Source of the DNA: Marinobacter shengliensis
GTDB taxonomy: Bacteria > Pseudomonadota > Gammaproteobacteria > Pseudomonadales > Oleiphilaceae
DNA length: 64,000 nt
Reading direction: 5' to 3'
Assembly (NCBI RefSeq): GCF_003007715.1
Contig: NZ_PXNO01000019.1
Span: forward strand, 1 to 64,000
Under the pieces are notes generated by a model. The model worked only from the letters and a program-made list of their open reading frames with translations. It had not been told where the DNA came from and did not search any database. The translations under genes and the position numbers were made by a program. This document shows, in pieces, positions 35,179-45,581 of this stretch; the stretch's first letter is position 1, and each line of letters opens with the position of its first letter.

Positions 35179-36162
35179 TCAGCCAGCTACGGGGATAACG
35201 ATACGGCCGCGGATCTTGCCGTCCATGAGACGGCTGGCCGCATCAATGGCATCATCGAAGGCGACTTCGGTGATCATGCTGTCGAGCAGCTCCGGGGACA
35301 GGTCTTCGGCCAGTCGTTTCCACGCGTATAGGCGGTCTGCTTTCGGGGCCATCACACTGTCGATACCACACAGAGTCACGCCACGCAGAATGAACGGGGC
35401 GACGGTGGACGGGAAATCCATACCGGCGGCCAGGCCGCAGGCGGCGACCACACCGTGGTATTTCATGCCGGCACAGACATTGGCCAGCACCTGGCCGCCA
35501 GCCACATCCACCGCGCCAGCCCAGGTTTCGCGGGCCAGAGGCTTACCCGGCTCGCTCAGTTCAGCGCGATCCAGTATCTGTTTTGCGCCCAGTGACTTCA
35601 GATAGGCTTCCTCTTCCTTCCTGCCGGTCACGGCAGTCACGGAGTAACCCAGCTTGGCCAGAATGGCGACCGCCACACTGCCAACACCACCGGTGGCGCC
35701 GGTCACCAGAATGTCGCCAGACTCCGGCTTCACGCCGTGCTTCTCCAGGGCGATGACACACAGCATGGCGGTGTAACCGGCCGTACCAATGGCCATGGCC
35801 TGACGAGCCGTGAACGGAGCCTGTAAGGGAATCAGCCAGTCGCCGGACAACCGGGCTTTCTGGGCCAGGCCGCCCCAGTGTTTCTCGCCCACACCCCAGC
35901 CGTTCAGGACCACTTCGTCTCCGGCCTTGAAGTCGGGATTGGACGATTCCGTCACCACACCGGCCAGATCGATGCCCGGCACCATCGGATAGGTCTTGGC
36001 AATGGGCGCACGACCGGTAATGGCCAGAGCGTCCTTGTAGTTCAGGGTGCTGTATGCCACATCCACAGTCACATCGCCTTCCGGTAACTGCGCTTCGTCT
36101 ATGGACTTTAGGGACACCTGCTGGTCGCCCCGGCTGCCTTCGATCAGAATACCTTTGAACAT
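35179..36162 (-). CDS. YhdH/AcuI-type zinc-less quinone/acrylyl-CoA reductase
   Basis: 327 residues of the MDR superfamily, AcuI/YhdH branch. Motifs: [22 protein letters not shown] (strongly AcuI-like), and the NADPH-binding [19 protein letters not shown], with [11 protein letters not shown]. The structural-zinc lobe is absent. The best characterised members reduce acrylyl-CoA to propionyl-CoA with NADPH. A GAGGAGGG box before the ATG at 36162 decides the start. It lies between the NosR-like gene and exaC; no functional link to either is clear, although aldehyde/acid detoxification would fit. Confidence 0.88.
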   Translation of the reverse strand: MFKGILIEGSRGDQQVSLKSIDEAQLPEGDVTVDVAYSTLNYKDALAITGRAPIAKTYPMVPGIDLAGVVTESSNPDFKAGDEVVLNGWGVGEKHWGGLAQKARLSGDWLIPLQAPFTARQAMAIGTAGYTAMLCVIALEKHGVKPESGDILVTGATGGVGSVAVAILAKLGYSVTAVTGRKEEEAYLKSLGAKQILDRAELSEPGKPLARETWAGAVDVAGGQVLANVCAGMKYHGVVAACGLAAGMDFPSTVAPFILRGVTLCGIDSVMAPKADRLYAWKRLAEDLSPELLDSMITEVAFDDAIDAASRLMDGKIRGRIVIPVAG

Positions 36163-36287
36163 ATGCCCTCCTCGAATCAGGTGCCAAGGTAAACGCCGGA
36201 GCACCGGCACTCAGCCTCAGCCAGAAAACAATTTACGAAGTCGCCCTCACTGTAGCGTAAACGGCTGTAAAAATAGAGGAATAAAAA

Positions 36288-36422
36288 AGGCCCTGGGAAG
36301 GGCCTAAGGAGAGTGTAGAAAGATCCCGCGCTCCGCGAAGGAGCTACCTGACAAATGCCAGGCCAACAATGTGCACCGTCCCTGTGCGGTCACACGAAAC
36401 GGGGCCCGTGTGGATGGGCCCC
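36288..36422 (-). terminator. Two hairpins downstream of exaC
   Basis: GGGGCCC (36401-36407) pairs with GGGCCCC (36416-36422) just past the exaC stop, and AGGCCC/GGGCCT (36288-36305) follows with an A-run on the plus strand, i.e. a U-run on the minus-strand transcript. The second is the better intrinsic terminator for exaC. Nothing else is visible in this 276-bp gap. Confidence 0.65.
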
Positions 36423-36438
36423 AACTGCCACTTGCAGA

Positions 36439-37959
36439 TCAGAAGAACCCGAGCGGGTTGGTGTCGTAGCTGGTCAACATGCACTTGGTCTGCTGGTAAT
36501 GTTCCAGCGCCATCTTGTGGGTTTCACGGCCAACACCGGACTTCTTGTAACCACCGAACGCGGCATGGGCCGGGTACGCGTGGTAACAGTTCATCCATAC
36601 CCGACCGGCCTGAATGTTGCGGCCCATCCGGTAAGCAAGATTAGTGTCGCGGGTCCAGACGCCGGCACCCAGGCCAAACTCGGTGTCGTTGGCGATGGCC
36701 AAGGCTTCTTCCTCAGTCTTGAAGGTGGTGACACCCACCACCGGGCCGAAGATTTCTTCCTGGAACACACGCATCTTGTTGTCGCCCTTGAACAGGGTCG
36801 GCTGGATGTAGAAGCCGTTGTTGAATTCACCTTCCAGATGCTCACGGTCACCACCGGTCAGCACAACCGCGCCTTCCTGACGGCCAATCTCCATGTACGA
36901 CATGATCTTGTCGAACTGTTCCTTGGACGCCTGGGCACCCACCTGAACGTCGGTATCCAGCGGGTTGCCACGCTTGATGGCCTTGGTGCGCTCAACCACT
37001 TTCTGCATAAATTCTTCGAACATGTCTTCCTGAACCAGCGCCCGTGACGGGCAGGTGCAGACTTCGCCCTGGTTGAAGAACGCCAGCACCAGACCTTCCA
37101 CGCACTTGTCGATGAACTCCGGCTCAGCCTTCATCACGTCAGAGAAGTAAATGTTCGGTGACTTGCCACCCAGCTCAACAGTAGACGGGATAATGTTTTC
37201 CGCCGCGCACTTGAGGATGTGGGAGCCCACCGGGGTGGAGCCAGTAAAGGCGATCTTGGCAATGCGCTTGCTGGTGGCCAGAGCCTGGCCGGCTTCAATA
37301 CCGTAGCCGTTAACAATGTTGAGCACGCCCGGCGGCAGCAGGTCGCCGATGATTTCCATCAGTACCAGAATGCTGGCAGGGGTCTGCTCGGCGGGCTTCA
37401 GCACCGTGCAGTTACCGGCCGCCAGGCACGGGCCCAGCTTCCAGGCCGCCATCAGCAGCGGGAAGTTCCAGGGGATAATCTGGCCAACCACACCCAGCGG
37501 CTCGTGGAAATGATAAGCCACGGTGTTGTGGTCGATTTCGCCCATATGGCCTTCCTGGGCACGCAGGCAGCCGGCGAAGTAACGGAAGTGGTCCGCCGCC
37601 AGGGGAATATCGGCGTTCAGGGTTTCGCGAACGGCCTTGCCGTTGTCCCAGGTTTCCGCCACCGCGAGCTTCTCGAGATTGGCTTCAATGCGGTCAGCAA
37701 TTTTCAGCAGGATGTTGGAACGCTCGGTGGGAGACGTCTTGCCCCAGGCCGGCGCTGCTTTGTGGGCGGCGTCCAGCGCCAGCTCGATGTCTTCAGCGGT
37801 CGAGCGCGGGATCTCACAGAAAGCCTCGCCAGTGACCGGCGTTATGTTCTCAAAATACTGGCCCTTAACCGGCGCTACCCATTCACCGCCAATGTAGTTC
37901 TCATAGCGGGATTTAAAAGAAACAACGGAGCCGTCCTTTCCTGGTTGTGCGTAGATCAT
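36439..37959 (-). CDS. exaC: NAD+-dependent aldehyde dehydrogenase, ExaC type
   Basis: 506 residues, the same length as P. aeruginosa ExaC. Motifs: [41 protein letters not shown] with the catalytic Glu, and [17 protein letters not shown] with the catalytic Cys and the adjacent Cys common in this subfamily. It oxidises the aldehyde produced by the quinoprotein alcohol dehydrogenases. The ATG at 37959 has AGAGG 8 nt upstream; an earlier Met lies in a region without one. The regulon motif lies 115 bp upstream of the start. It is the last PQQ-pathway gene before the guanidine block. Confidence 0.93.
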   Translation of the reverse strand: MIYAQPGKDGSVVSFKSRYENYIGGEWVAPVKGQYFENITPVTGEAFCEIPRSTAEDIELALDAAHKAAPAWGKTSPTERSNILLKIADRIEANLEKLAVAETWDNGKAVRETLNADIPLAADHFRYFAGCLRAQEGHMGEIDHNTVAYHFHEPLGVVGQIIPWNFPLLMAAWKLGPCLAAGNCTVLKPAEQTPASILVLMEIIGDLLPPGVLNIVNGYGIEAGQALATSKRIAKIAFTGSTPVGSHILKCAAENIIPSTVELGGKSPNIYFSDVMKAEPEFIDKCVEGLVLAFFNQGEVCTCPSRALVQEDMFEEFMQKVVERTKAIKRGNPLDTDVQVGAQASKEQFDKIMSYMEIGRQEGAVVLTGGDREHLEGEFNNGFYIQPTLFKGDNKMRVFQEEIFGPVVGVTTFKTEEEALAIANDTEFGLGAGVWTRDTNLAYRMGRNIQAGRVWMNCYHAYPAHAAFGGYKKSGVGRETHKMALEHYQQTKCMLTSYDTNPLGFF

Positions 37960-38073
37960 GATATCGACCTCTTTGTTGTGTTTGTCGCATGGCAACGCGG
38001 CCTTTCGCGTTTACTCATTCAATGTAGACCCCATGCCGGATTCCGTGAATGCGTCGTTGGGGGCGAAAAACTC

Positions 38074-38088
38074 GTTCCTTGGTAGTAG
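38074..38088 (-). promoter_or_regulatory. Regulon motif copy upstream of exaC
   Basis: Minus-strand reading TACTACCAAGGAAC ends at 38074 and matches the copies upstream of the two alcohol dehydrogenase units and the ABC operon. It lies 115 bp upstream of the exaC start. The likely binder is a LuxR/NarL-type activator of alcohol oxidation. Confidence 0.5.
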
Positions 38089-38182
38089 GCGACCCCGCAC
38101 CAAAACAGGGCAGATGCACGATAGCGATTCACGCCGCTTCTGAACGCAAGCAAAACAACCAATAAAAACGGACAGTTAGGTT

Positions 38183-38199
38183 TTGGCACAAACTCTGCA
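38183..38199 (+). promoter_or_regulatory. Sigma-54-type promoter of the guanidine operon
   Basis: TTGGCACAAACTCTGCA has GG (38185-38186) and GC (38197-38198) exactly 10 nt apart and matches the TGGCAC-N5-TTGC consensus well. Transcription would start near 38210, just before the riboswitch. It implies nitrogen control by an NtrC-like activator. Confidence 0.75.
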
Positions 38200-38267
38200 A
38201 TGATCTTTTCACGCAACGAGAAGTCGGTGATTGAAGCCACCATCGAAGCGCAACAATCTGACCAATG

Positions 38268-38400
38268 GTCAACTAGGGTTCCGGTCTGCCGGTTAGTCGC
38301 GCAGACGCCTGGTCCGAGAGTTGACGACCTTTTCCAAGGTTACACGGCGGGACAAAAGCCCGGGAGAATCGTTCAGTGACTGACGTCTCTCGTTTTTTGA
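38268..38400 (+). promoter_or_regulatory. Guanidine-I (ykkC) riboswitch with terminator platform
   Basis: Aptamer blocks: CTAGGGTTCCG (38273-38283), CTGGTCCGAGAG (38309-38320) and ACACGGCGGGACAAAAGCCC then GGGAGA (to 38367), all diagnostic of class I guanidine sensors. The 3' strand CGGGAGA (38361-38367) can pair instead with TCTCTCG (38386-38392), closing a hairpin directly followed by TTTTTT. Ligand binding would block that terminator and switch the operon on. The start codon of the first gene lies 25 bp after it. Confidence 0.93.
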
Positions 38401-38424
38401 CACCCGACCCAGAAGGAAAAGGTT

Positions 38425-39150
38425 ATGCTCGAAACAGCAGCCCCCCTCTACGATGATCTGATTCCCGGCGGATCCCACTGGTCATTCATCATGCGCCGAG
38501 GCCATGTGCTACGGCTGATTGACGAAACCGGCGGCGCCAACGTCGGCATGTTGATGTACAACCCCGAGAATCCCCTCGAGCGCTACAACATGCCGGATAC
38601 CCTGAAAAACCAGCACACGTTTCTGCTCACCAAAGGCCATGTGCTGCTGTCCGATATGGGACGGGTATTTGCCTCCATCATTCGCGATGATCTGGGCTGG
38701 CACGACACCGTCAGTGGCACCTGCAACGCCGATCTGGTGGAACAGCGCTGGGGCAGAAAGACCTATCAGGAAGCCCACAACCATTATCACCGCAATGGCT
38801 TCACCAGCTTTCTGAACGAACTGGCCAAGTATGGCCTGGGCAAGAAAGATCTGACTGCCAACCTGAACTGGTTCAGCAAGGTAAAAACCGATGACGACGG
38901 CAACATGGCGTTTGTCAGCGACCACTCACACGCCGGCGCCACCGTCGATCTGCGCTTTGAGATGGATACCTTGGTGGTTTTGCACACCTGCCCGCACCCG
39001 ATGAACCCTGCCACGGAGTATCCACGCAACCCGGTGCGCTATCAGCTGTTTAAAGCGGCTCCGGTGACGGATGCCGACCTGTGCAAGACCTCGTCGCCGG
39101 AGGCCACCCGCGCCTTCGCCAACAACGCTCTTTACCACCTGTTCCAGTAA
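38425..39150 (+). CDS. cgdA: Carboxyguanidine deiminase subunit (urea carboxylase-associated, DUF1989)
   Basis: 241 residues of the DUF1989 family once called urea carboxylase-associated protein 1. Metal-binding signature: GWHDTVSGTCNADL (His and Cys, near 93-101) and a later HTCPHPMNP (Cys near 192). Together with its paralogue downstream it removes ammonia from carboxyguanidine to give allophanate. The first gene after the riboswitch; ATG preceded by AAGGAAAAGG. The function follows from the literature on riboswitch-linked guanidine carboxylase operons. The A/B naming follows gene order. Confidence 0.88.
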   Translation: MLETAAPLYDDLIPGGSHWSFIMRRGHVLRLIDETGGANVGMLMYNPENPLERYNMPDTLKNQHTFLLTKGHVLLSDMGRVFASIIRDDLGWHDTVSGTCNADLVEQRWGRKTYQEAHNHYHRNGFTSFLNELAKYGLGKKDLTANLNWFSKVKTDDDGNMAFVSDHSHAGATVDLRFEMDTLVVLHTCPHPMNPATEYPRNPVRYQLFKAAPVTDADLCKTSSPEATRAFANNALYHLFQ

Positions 39151-39162
39151 CGGAGGCCGGAC

Positions 39163-39801
39163 ATGATCAAGCAAAGTGCATTGACCCCAGACAACGCCGC
39201 CTTCCGCGAAACCGTCCCGGCAGGTGAGTATTTTCTGAAAGTGATAAAAGCTGGCGAAACCATCCGGATTCTCGATCTGGAAGGCAACCAGGCCGCAGAC
39301 ACCTTGTTCTACAACGCCCACAACCCCACCGAGCGCTACAGCGCCGTGGACACCATCCGCGAGCAGGGCAACGTTTACCTGACCGCCGGCTCGAAGCTGA
39401 TGTCCTCTGAAAACAACGTGATGCTGGAAATCACCGCCGACACCTGCGGCCGTCACGACACCCTGGGCGGTGCCTGCGCGGCAGAGAGCAACACCACCCG
39501 TTATGCCCTTGAGAAGAAATGCATGCACGCCTGTCGCGACAGCTGGCTGGTGGCGGTCACCGAGCACGAGGAACTGGGCATGAGCAAGCGGGACATCACC
39601 CACAACATCAATTTTTTCATGAACGTACCGGTGACCGCCGACGGTGGCCTGACCTTTGCCGACGGCATTTCCGACGCCGGCAAATACATCGAACTGGAAG
39701 CCCGGATGGACGTGCTGGTGATGATCTCCAACTGCCCTCAGCTCAACAATCCCTGCAACGGCTGGAACCCGACGCCGATCGAGGTGCTGGTATGGAGCTG
39801 A
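39163..39801 (+). CDS. cgdB: Carboxyguanidine deiminase subunit (DUF1989, second paralogue)
   Basis: 212 residues, a shorter DUF1989 paralogue with the matching metal motif [14 protein letters not shown] near residue 89 and SNCPQLNNP near 190. It forms the heteromeric deiminase with the preceding gene, 12 bp upstream. Its stop overlaps the carboxylase start by 10 nt, so the three are translationally linked. A GGAGG box precedes the ATG. Confidence 0.88.
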   Translation: MIKQSALTPDNAAFRETVPAGEYFLKVIKAGETIRILDLEGNQAADTLFYNAHNPTERYSAVDTIREQGNVYLTAGSKLMSSENNVMLEITADTCGRHDTLGGACAAESNTTRYALEKKCMHACRDSWLVAVTEHEELGMSKRDITHNINFFMNVPVTADGGLTFADGISDAGKYIELEARMDVLVMISNCPQLNNPCNGWNPTPIEVLVWS

Positions 39802-42800
39802 ACCGAACATTCAACAAGGTTCTGATTGCCAACCGGGGCGCCATCGCCTGCCGAGTGATCCGCACTCTGCGGGACATGGGCATGACCTCGGTGGCGGTCT
39901 ACGCCGAGGCGGATGCGGATTCGCTGCACGTGCGCCAGGCCGATGAGGCCTATTCCCTGGGCGAGGGTCCCGCGGCAGCCACCTACCTGGATCAGGACAA
40001 ACTGTTTTCGATCATCCGCGAGAGCGGAGCTGGAGCCATCCACCCCGGTTACGGTTTCCTCAGCGAGAACGCCGATTTTGCCCGGCGCTGCGATGCCGAG
40101 GGCGTGGTGTTTCTTGGCCCGACACCCGAGCAGATGGAACAGTTCGGCCTCAAACACACTGCCCGGGCGCTGGCCGAGAGCGCCGGCGTACCGCTGCTGC
40201 CCGGTACCGGACTGCTGACTGACCTGGAGGATGCCCTGCAGGCCGCCGAGACCATCGGCTACCCGGTCATGCTGAAAAGCACCGCTGGCGGGGGTGGCAT
40301 CGGTATGTCCCGCTGCTATGGGCCGGAAGACCTGAGCAAAAGTTTCGAGTCGGTGCAGCGTCTGAGCCAGAACAATTTCAGCAACAGCGGCGTGTTCCTG
40401 GAGAAGTTTGTGGAACACGCCCGCCATGTTGAAGTGCAGCTGTTCGGTGACGGAGAGGGCCAGGTGCTGGCCCTGGGCGTGCGGGACTGTTCGGCCCAGC
40501 GACGCAACCAGAAAGTGATTGAGGAAGCCCCGGCACCAGGGCTGACCGACAATGTCCGCCTCCGCATGCACGCCACCGCCCGCCAGCTGGGCGAAAGCAT
40601 CGGCTACCGTAGTGCCGGCACCGTCGAGTTTATCTACGACCCGGACACCACCGAGTTCTATTTCCTGGAAGTGAATACCCGCTTACAGGTGGAACACGGT
40701 GTTACCGAGCAAGTGTTTGGTGTTGACCTGGTGCGCTGGATGGTGGAACTGGGTGCCGGCACCCTGCCCGACCTGGCGACACTGGCCAGCGACCTGTCGC
40801 CGACCGGCCACGCCATTCAGGCCCGAATCTACGCCGAAGACCCCAACAAGGATTTCCAGCCCGGTGCAGGCCTGCTTACCAACGTAGCCTGGTCTGACGA
40901 AGATGGCCTGCGCATCGACACCTGGATTCAGCCAGGTACAGAAGTGTCGCCGCTTTACGACCCCATGCTCGCCAAAGTGATCGTACACGAGCCAGATCGC
41001 GAATCGGCCCGCCAGGCACTGATGCGCGCCCTGGACGATAGCCAGCTGTACGGCATTGAGACCAACCTGAAGTACGTTCGCCAGGTGCTGGACGATCCGC
41101 GCTTTGCCGAAGGCCGCCTGTTCACCCGCACCCTCAACGAATTCGAATACCGCCCAGCCACGGTGGATGTGCTCAGCGGTGGCACCCTGACCACCATTCA
41201 GGATTACCCCGGCCGCATCGGCTACTGGGAAATCGGCGTGCCGCCGTCCGGCCCGTTTGACAGCTATTCGTTCCGCCTCGGTAACCGCCTGCTGGGCAAC
41301 CCGGAAGGAGCCCCCGGGCTTGAAGTTACCCTCAAGGGCCCCGTGCTTACATTCAATCGTGCCACCCAGATTGCCCTCACGGGGGCGCCGATGGACGCCA
41401 CGCTCAACGATGAGCCGGTTGAGTTCTGGCAGGTGATTGATGTGCCCGCCGGCGCCACTCTGAAACTGGGTGCCACCACCGCCGACGGCGCACGGGCCTA
41501 TGTTCTATTCCGCGGCGGGCTGGATTGCCCGCAATACCTGACCTCCTGCAGTACCTTTACCCTGGGTCAGTTTGGAGGCCACTGCGGCCGGGCACTGCGG
41601 GCTGGCGATGTGTTGGCACTGGCAGACGCTGAACCCACCAGACCGATCACCCTGCCCGCCGACCTGAAACCGACCATTGGCAAGACCTGGAAGCTACACG
41701 TTACCTTTGGCCCCCACGGAGCTCCAGACTATTTCACCGGTCAGGACATCGACACCTTCTTCGCCAGCGAGTGGGAAATTCACTACAACTCCAGCCGCAC
41801 CGGGGTGCGCCTGATTGGCCCGAAACCGGAATGGGCGCGCAGCGACGGCGGCGAGGCCGGCATGCACCCCTCCAACATTCACGATAACGCCTACGCCGTA
41901 GGCACCGTGGATTTCACCGGTGATATGCCGGTGATTCTGGGGCCCGATGGCCCGAGCCTGGGCGGCTTTGTCTGCCCGGCAACGGTGATCAGCGCCGACC
42001 TCTGGAAATTGGGCCAGCTCAAAGCCGGCGACAAGGTGCGGTTTGTGCCGGTGAGCCAGGATCAGGCGGTAGCCCTGCGAGAAGCCCTGGACGAATCGGT
42101 CGTCACACTGACTGCCGCCACCGCCCGCATCACCCCCATCAAACCAATCACTCCGATTCTGGACTCGCTGAGCACCAACGAACACGAAACCGGCGTGGTT
42201 TACCGGGCCGCCGGCGACAACTATGTGCTGGTGGAATACGGCCCGATGGAACTGGACATCCGCCTACGGTTCCGAGCCCACGCGTTGATGCTCTGGCTGC
42301 GCGAACAGAATCACGACGCCATTCTGGAACTGACCCCCGGCATCCGTTCCCTGCAGGTGCATTACGACAGCCAGACACTGAACCAGCGCACACTGCTGGA
42401 CCTGCTCATCCGCGCCGAAAAGGAGCTGGAAAAACAACCGGAGTGGGACGTGCCGGCGCGAATTGTGCACCTGCCCCTTTCCTGGGATGACGAGGCCTGC
42501 CAGACGGCCATCGCCAAGTACATGCAGTCAGTTCGCAAGGATGCGCCCTGGTGCCCGAGCAACCTGGAATTCATTCGCCGCATCAATGGTCTGGACAGCA
42601 TCAACGAGGTCAAGAAGACCGTATTCGACGCCAGCTACCTGGTGATGGGCCTGGGCGACGTTTACCTGGGTGCGCCGGTGGCCACGCCCCTTGATCCGCG
42701 CCATCGACTGGTGACCACCAAGTACAACCCGGCCCGTACCTGGACCGCAGAGAACTCCGTCGGTATCGGCGGGGCCTACCTGTGCATCTACGGCATGGAA

Positions 42801-43418
42801 GGCCCCGGCGGCTACCAGTTTGTCGGCCGCACCCTACAGATGTGGAACCGATACCGCACCACAGACTTTTTCGAGGAAGGCAAACCCTGGCTGCTCCGCT
42901 TCTTTGACCAGGTGCGTTTCTATGAGGTCAGTGCCGAGGAACTTCAGCAAATCCGGAAAGACTTCCCCAACGGGGATTATCCGATCCGGGTCGAGCACAC
43001 CCGCTTCAACCTGAAGGACTACGAGCAGTTCCTCGCAGACAACCACGACGAGATCCAGACCTTCACCGATCAGCGCAAACAGGCCTTTGACGAGGAACTG
43101 CAACGCTGGATCGAATCCGGCCAGATCAACTTCAGCTCCGAGGCGCCCATCGAGGAAACCGGGGAAGACGACATCGCCAATCTGCCAGTTGGCCATCACG
43201 CCGTGGAGAGCCACATCGCGGGCAATGTCTGGGAGTGTCTGGTCAAACCGGGAGACATGATTGCGGCACAACGCCCAGTGGCGGTGGTGGAGTCCATGAA
43301 GATGGAGATTGAACTGCTGAGCCCGATTGCCGGCAAGGTCATTGAAGTGCGGCGAGAGCCGGGCCAGGCGGTCGCCCCGGGAACCCCCGTGGTGATCGTG
43401 GAAGAAATCACCGAGTAA
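39792..43418 (+). CDS. Biotin-dependent guanidine (urea-type) carboxylase
   Basis: 1208 residues from the ATG at 39792; longer upstream reading is out of frame with cgdB's end. Order: biotin carboxylase (about 1-450; [16 protein letters not shown] loop, [16 protein letters not shown]), carboxyltransferase of the AHS1/AHS2 type (about 460-1000), and a C-terminal biotinyl domain with the acceptor Lys in VESMKMEIE. It carboxylates guanidine or urea using ATP and bicarbonate. Riboswitch control and the CgdAB partners favour guanidine. No allophanate hydrolase domain is fused. Confidence 0.92.
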   Translation: MELNRTFNKVLIANRGAIACRVIRTLRDMGMTSVAVYAEADADSLHVRQADEAYSLGEGPAAATYLDQDKLFSIIRESGAGAIHPGYGFLSENADFARRCDAEGVVFLGPTPEQMEQFGLKHTARALAESAGVPLLPGTGLLTDLEDALQAAETIGYPVMLKSTAGGGGIGMSRCYGPEDLSKSFESVQRLSQNNFSNSGVFLEKFVEHARHVEVQLFGDGEGQVLALGVRDCSAQRRNQKVIEEAPAPGLTDNVRLRMHATARQLGESIGYRSAGTVEFIYDPDTTEFYFLEVNTRLQVEHGVTEQVFGVDLVRWMVELGAGTLPDLATLASDLSPTGHAIQARIYAEDPNKDFQPGAGLLTNVAWSDEDGLRIDTWIQPGTEVSPLYDPMLAKVIVHEPDRESARQALMRALDDSQLYGIETNLKYVRQVLDDPRFAEGRLFTRTLNEFEYRPATVDVLSGGTLTTIQDYPGRIGYWEIGVPPSGPFDSYSFRLGNRLLGNPEGAPGLEVTLKGPVLTFNRATQIALTGAPMDATLNDEPVEFWQVIDVPAGATLKLGATTADGARAYVLFRGGLDCPQYLTSCSTFTLGQFGGHCGRALRAGDVLALADAEPTRPITLPADLKPTIGKTWKLHVTFGPHGAPDYFTGQDIDTFFASEWEIHYNSSRTGVRLIGPKPEWARSDGGEAGMHPSNIHDNAYAVGTVDFTGDMPVILGPDGPSLGGFVCPATVISADLWKLGQLKAGDKVRFVPVSQDQAVALREALDESVVTLTAATARITPIKPITPILDSLSTNEHETGVVYRAAGDNYVLVEYGPMELDIRLRFRAHALMLWLREQNHDAILELTPGIRSLQVHYDSQTLNQRTLLDLLIRAEKELEKQPEWDVPARIVHLPLSWDDEACQTAIAKYMQSVRKDAPWCPSNLEFIRRINGLDSINEVKKTVFDASYLVMGLGDVYLGAPVATPLDPRHRLVTTKYNPARTWTAENSVGIGGAYLCIYGMEGPGGYQFVGRTLQMWNRYRTTDFFEEGKPWLLRFFDQVRFYEVSAEELQQIRKDFPNGDYPIRVEHTRFNLKDYEQFLADNHDEIQTFTDQRKQAFDEELQRWIESGQINFSSEAPIEETGEDDIANLPVGHHAVESHIAGNVWECLVKPGDMIAAQRPVAVVESMKMEIELLSPIAGKVIEVRREPGQAVAPGTPVVIVEEITE

Positions 43419-43486
43419 TCAGGAAACGTGACAAACCGACATAATTTCGAACCCGAAAACACGGGCATGACCCGAGGAGAGACACC

Positions 43487-44554
43487 ATGAAAACACGTAC
43501 TTTCACAAAACGTCTTGCGGCCGGTCTGATGACCGCCTCCCTGTCTATGGGTGCCCTGGCCCAGGAAAAGGATTCCTTCAGCATCGCCTGGACCATCTAC
43601 GCCGGCTGGGTGCCCTGGCAGTACGCCGAAGACTTCGGAATCATGAAGAAGTGGGCAGACAAGTACGATATCGAGGTGGATATCGTGCAGGTGAACGACT
43701 ACATCGAGTCCATCAACCAGTTCACCGCCGGTCAGTTTGATGCCGTGGTAGCCACCAGTATGGATGGCCTGTCGATTCCTGCCGCGTCGGGCATCGATAC
43801 CACCGCACTGATTGTGGGCGACTATTCCAACGCCAATGACGGCCTGGTGTCCAAGGACGCCAAAAGCATCGAGGAGTTGAAGGGCGAAACGGTGCACCTG
43901 GTGGAGTTGTCGGTGTCCCATTACCTGCTGGTGCGAGCTCTGGATACGGTCGGGCTGGAGGAGCGTGACATTCGGGTGGTGAATATCTCGGATGCCGATC
44001 TGGTGTCGGCCTTCCAGACCAACGATGTGCGCCATGTGGCTACCTGGAACCCGCTGCTGACCGAGGTGGCCAATTATCCCGGCGCCACGCCGTTATTCGA
44101 TTCCAGCCAGATTCCGGGGCACATCAAGGATCTGACGTTGGTAAACACCAAGACCCTGGAGGATAACCCGAAGCTGGGCAAGGCGATGGTAGGTGCCTGG
44201 TATGAGACTATGAGCATTCTGGCGTCTGACTCTGAGCAAGGTCAGGAGGCACGGGCGTTTCTGGGCGAGATTTCCGGGACCGATCAGGCCGGTTACGAGG
44301 CGCAACTGGCGGGTATGAAGATGTTCTGGAAGCCGGAGAATTCGGTTGAGTTTATTCGCAGTGGCGAGGCCCGGGAGGCGATGGATAGCGTTCGTGAGTT
44401 CTCGTTTGATAAGGGCTTGCTGGGCCAGGGGGCGATGAGTCCGGATTTTGTCGGCATCGAGTTTCCGGATGGTTCGATTATGGGCGACTCCAGCAATGTG
44501 AAGTTGCGGTTTAACGACAGCTACATGCAGATGGCGGCGGATGGCGAGATCTGA
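43487..44554 (+). CDS. ABC transporter binding protein, riboswitch-associated (urea/guanidine type)
   Basis: 355 residues with signal peptide (cleavage after ALA, about 25) and a NrtA/SsuA/TauA-like fold: FSIAWTIYAGWVPWQYAEDFGIMKKW, then QFTAGQFDAVVATSMDGLSIP. It closely resembles the family annotated as putative urea ABC binding proteins. It is 68 bp after the carboxylase and so under the first riboswitch. The permease and ATPase that should complete it are 4 kb away under the second riboswitch. Likely substrate guanidine, by context. Confidence 0.85.
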   Translation: MKTRTFTKRLAAGLMTASLSMGALAQEKDSFSIAWTIYAGWVPWQYAEDFGIMKKWADKYDIEVDIVQVNDYIESINQFTAGQFDAVVATSMDGLSIPAASGIDTTALIVGDYSNANDGLVSKDAKSIEELKGETVHLVELSVSHYLLVRALDTVGLEERDIRVVNISDADLVSAFQTNDVRHVATWNPLLTEVANYPGATPLFDSSQIPGHIKDLTLVNTKTLEDNPKLGKAMVGAWYETMSILASDSEQGQEARAFLGEISGTDQAGYEAQLAGMKMFWKPENSVEFIRSGEAREAMDSVREFSFDKGLLGQGAMSPDFVGIEFPDGSIMGDSSNVKLRFNDSYMQMAADGEI

Positions 44555-44585
44555 ATCCGTCATTGCTTGCCTTAAAAGGCAGCCG

Positions 44586-44613
44586 AGGGCACGATTACTC
44601 GTGCCCTTTTTTG
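44586..44613 (+). terminator. Intrinsic terminator of the guanidine operon
   Basis: AGGGCACGA-TTAC-TCGTGCCCT, a 9-bp perfect stem, followed by six T. It closes the operon 32 bp after the binding-protein stop. Confidence 0.9.
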
Positions 44614-44632
44614 TTGGCTTTCGAGTAGGGTT

Positions 44633-44737
44633 GGTGTCGGTTGGGCTCTCCAAAACACGCTCCTTCGGCACATCCATGTGACGCTTGGGCTCCGCCATCC
44701 CTGGCTCCGCACAGTTTTGGAGAGCCCAACCGACACC
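44633..44737. repeat. Long palindromic element (24-bp perfect arms, 57-nt centre)
   Basis: Arms at 44633-44656 and 44714-44737 are exact reverse complements by hand comparison (left begins GGTGTCGGTTGGGCTCTCC). The centre contains CCATCCCTGGCTCCGC and is unrelated to neighbouring genes. It sits between the terminator and the TetR gene. Size and design resemble dispersed bacterial palindromic repeats or a non-autonomous mobile element. Confidence 0.85.
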
Positions 44738-44777
44738 ACCCCTAAACTTCCGAGTAAGCCGGAGAGAAAAACCACAC

Positions 44778-45395
44778 ATGCGTCGTACCAAGGAAGATGC
44801 GGAGAAAACCCGCCAAACCGTTCTCGAAGCCGCACTCACCCTGTTCAGCCGGGACGGTTACTCCCTGACAACCCTGAGCCGTATCGCCAAGGAAGCCGGT
44901 TGCAGTCGCGGGCCGATTTACTGGCATTTTCAGAACAAGGACGACCTGTACGAGGCGGTGCTGGGCTATTCCCAGGAACCGCTCGAGGTGCTGGTTGCCG
45001 AGTGTGCGGCGATGCGGGATACGCCGATTGAGGCAATGGACCGGTTTATCGAGCAATGGCTGAGCCTGTTGGCCAACAACCGGCAGTATCGGCAGTCGTT
45101 TGAGATTCTGTTGAACAAGACCGAGCTGACCGATGCCATGAGCCGCACGCTTAAACGTGAGCGGGCGTTGACCAAGTCGATTGTCGGGTTGTTTCAGGAT
45201 CTGGTCGGGCGGGCCATTGAGGATGGGATGATCTCGACGCAGGAGGATCCGAAGGATCTGGGCTTGCTGTGTTACACCTATCTGATGGGGATTACCCAGA
45301 CCTGGCTGTTCGCGCCCAAGTTGTTTTCCCTGAAAAAAGAAATGCCGTTTTTCCAACGGCAGTTCTGGACTCTACTGGGAAGGAAATCTCAGTAA
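44778..45395 (+). CDS. TetR-family transcriptional regulator (AcrR-like)
   Basis: 205 residues. N-terminal helix-turn-helix: RQTVLEAALTLFSRDGYSLTTLSRIAKEAGCSRGPIYWHFQNKDDLYEAVLG, the standard TetR signature. The C-terminal ligand domain has the pattern of AcrR/TtgR-type regulators of efflux pumps (FEILLNKTELT, LLCYTYLMGITQTWLF). The start at 44778 follows GGAGAG. No efflux genes are adjacent, and the gene is flanked on both sides by palindromic elements, so its target is unclear. It could have been carried in with those repeats. Confidence 0.9.
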   Translation: MRRTKEDAEKTRQTVLEAALTLFSRDGYSLTTLSRIAKEAGCSRGPIYWHFQNKDDLYEAVLGYSQEPLEVLVAECAAMRDTPIEAMDRFIEQWLSLLANNRQYRQSFEILLNKTELTDAMSRTLKRERALTKSIVGLFQDLVGRAIEDGMISTQEDPKDLGLLCYTYLMGITQTWLFAPKLFSLKKEMPFFQRQFWTLLGRKSQ

Positions 45396-45449
45396 AGCAT
45401 TGTGAGATTGGCGCTGCAGCAGCAGGCAATACCTGCGTAGCGATGGTGA

Positions 45450-45541
45450 GTGGGTAGCCTGTCAGGGCCTGTCGAAAACAGGGATGTTTTCGTCAAGCGT
45501 ACACGGACGTATTCACAGCGTGTCCCTGACAGGCTACCCAC
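45450..45541. repeat. Second palindromic element (18-bp perfect arms, 56-nt centre)
   Basis: Arms 45450-45467 and 45524-45541 (left begins GTGGGTAGCCTGTCAGGG) are exact reverse complements. The arm sequence differs from the element at 44633 but the centre is almost the same length (56 versus 57 nt). The two elements bracket the TetR gene. Confidence 0.85.
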
Positions 45542-45581
45542 TTGCCAGCGCGGGCGCCTGTCTCAAACCATGAGGTAGTAT

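Noticed and set aside
39519-39791. N-terminal extension of the carboxylase
   Set aside because: This frame overlaps cgdB in a different frame, gives Arg/His-rich sequence, and the carboxylase domain starts cleanly at 39792.
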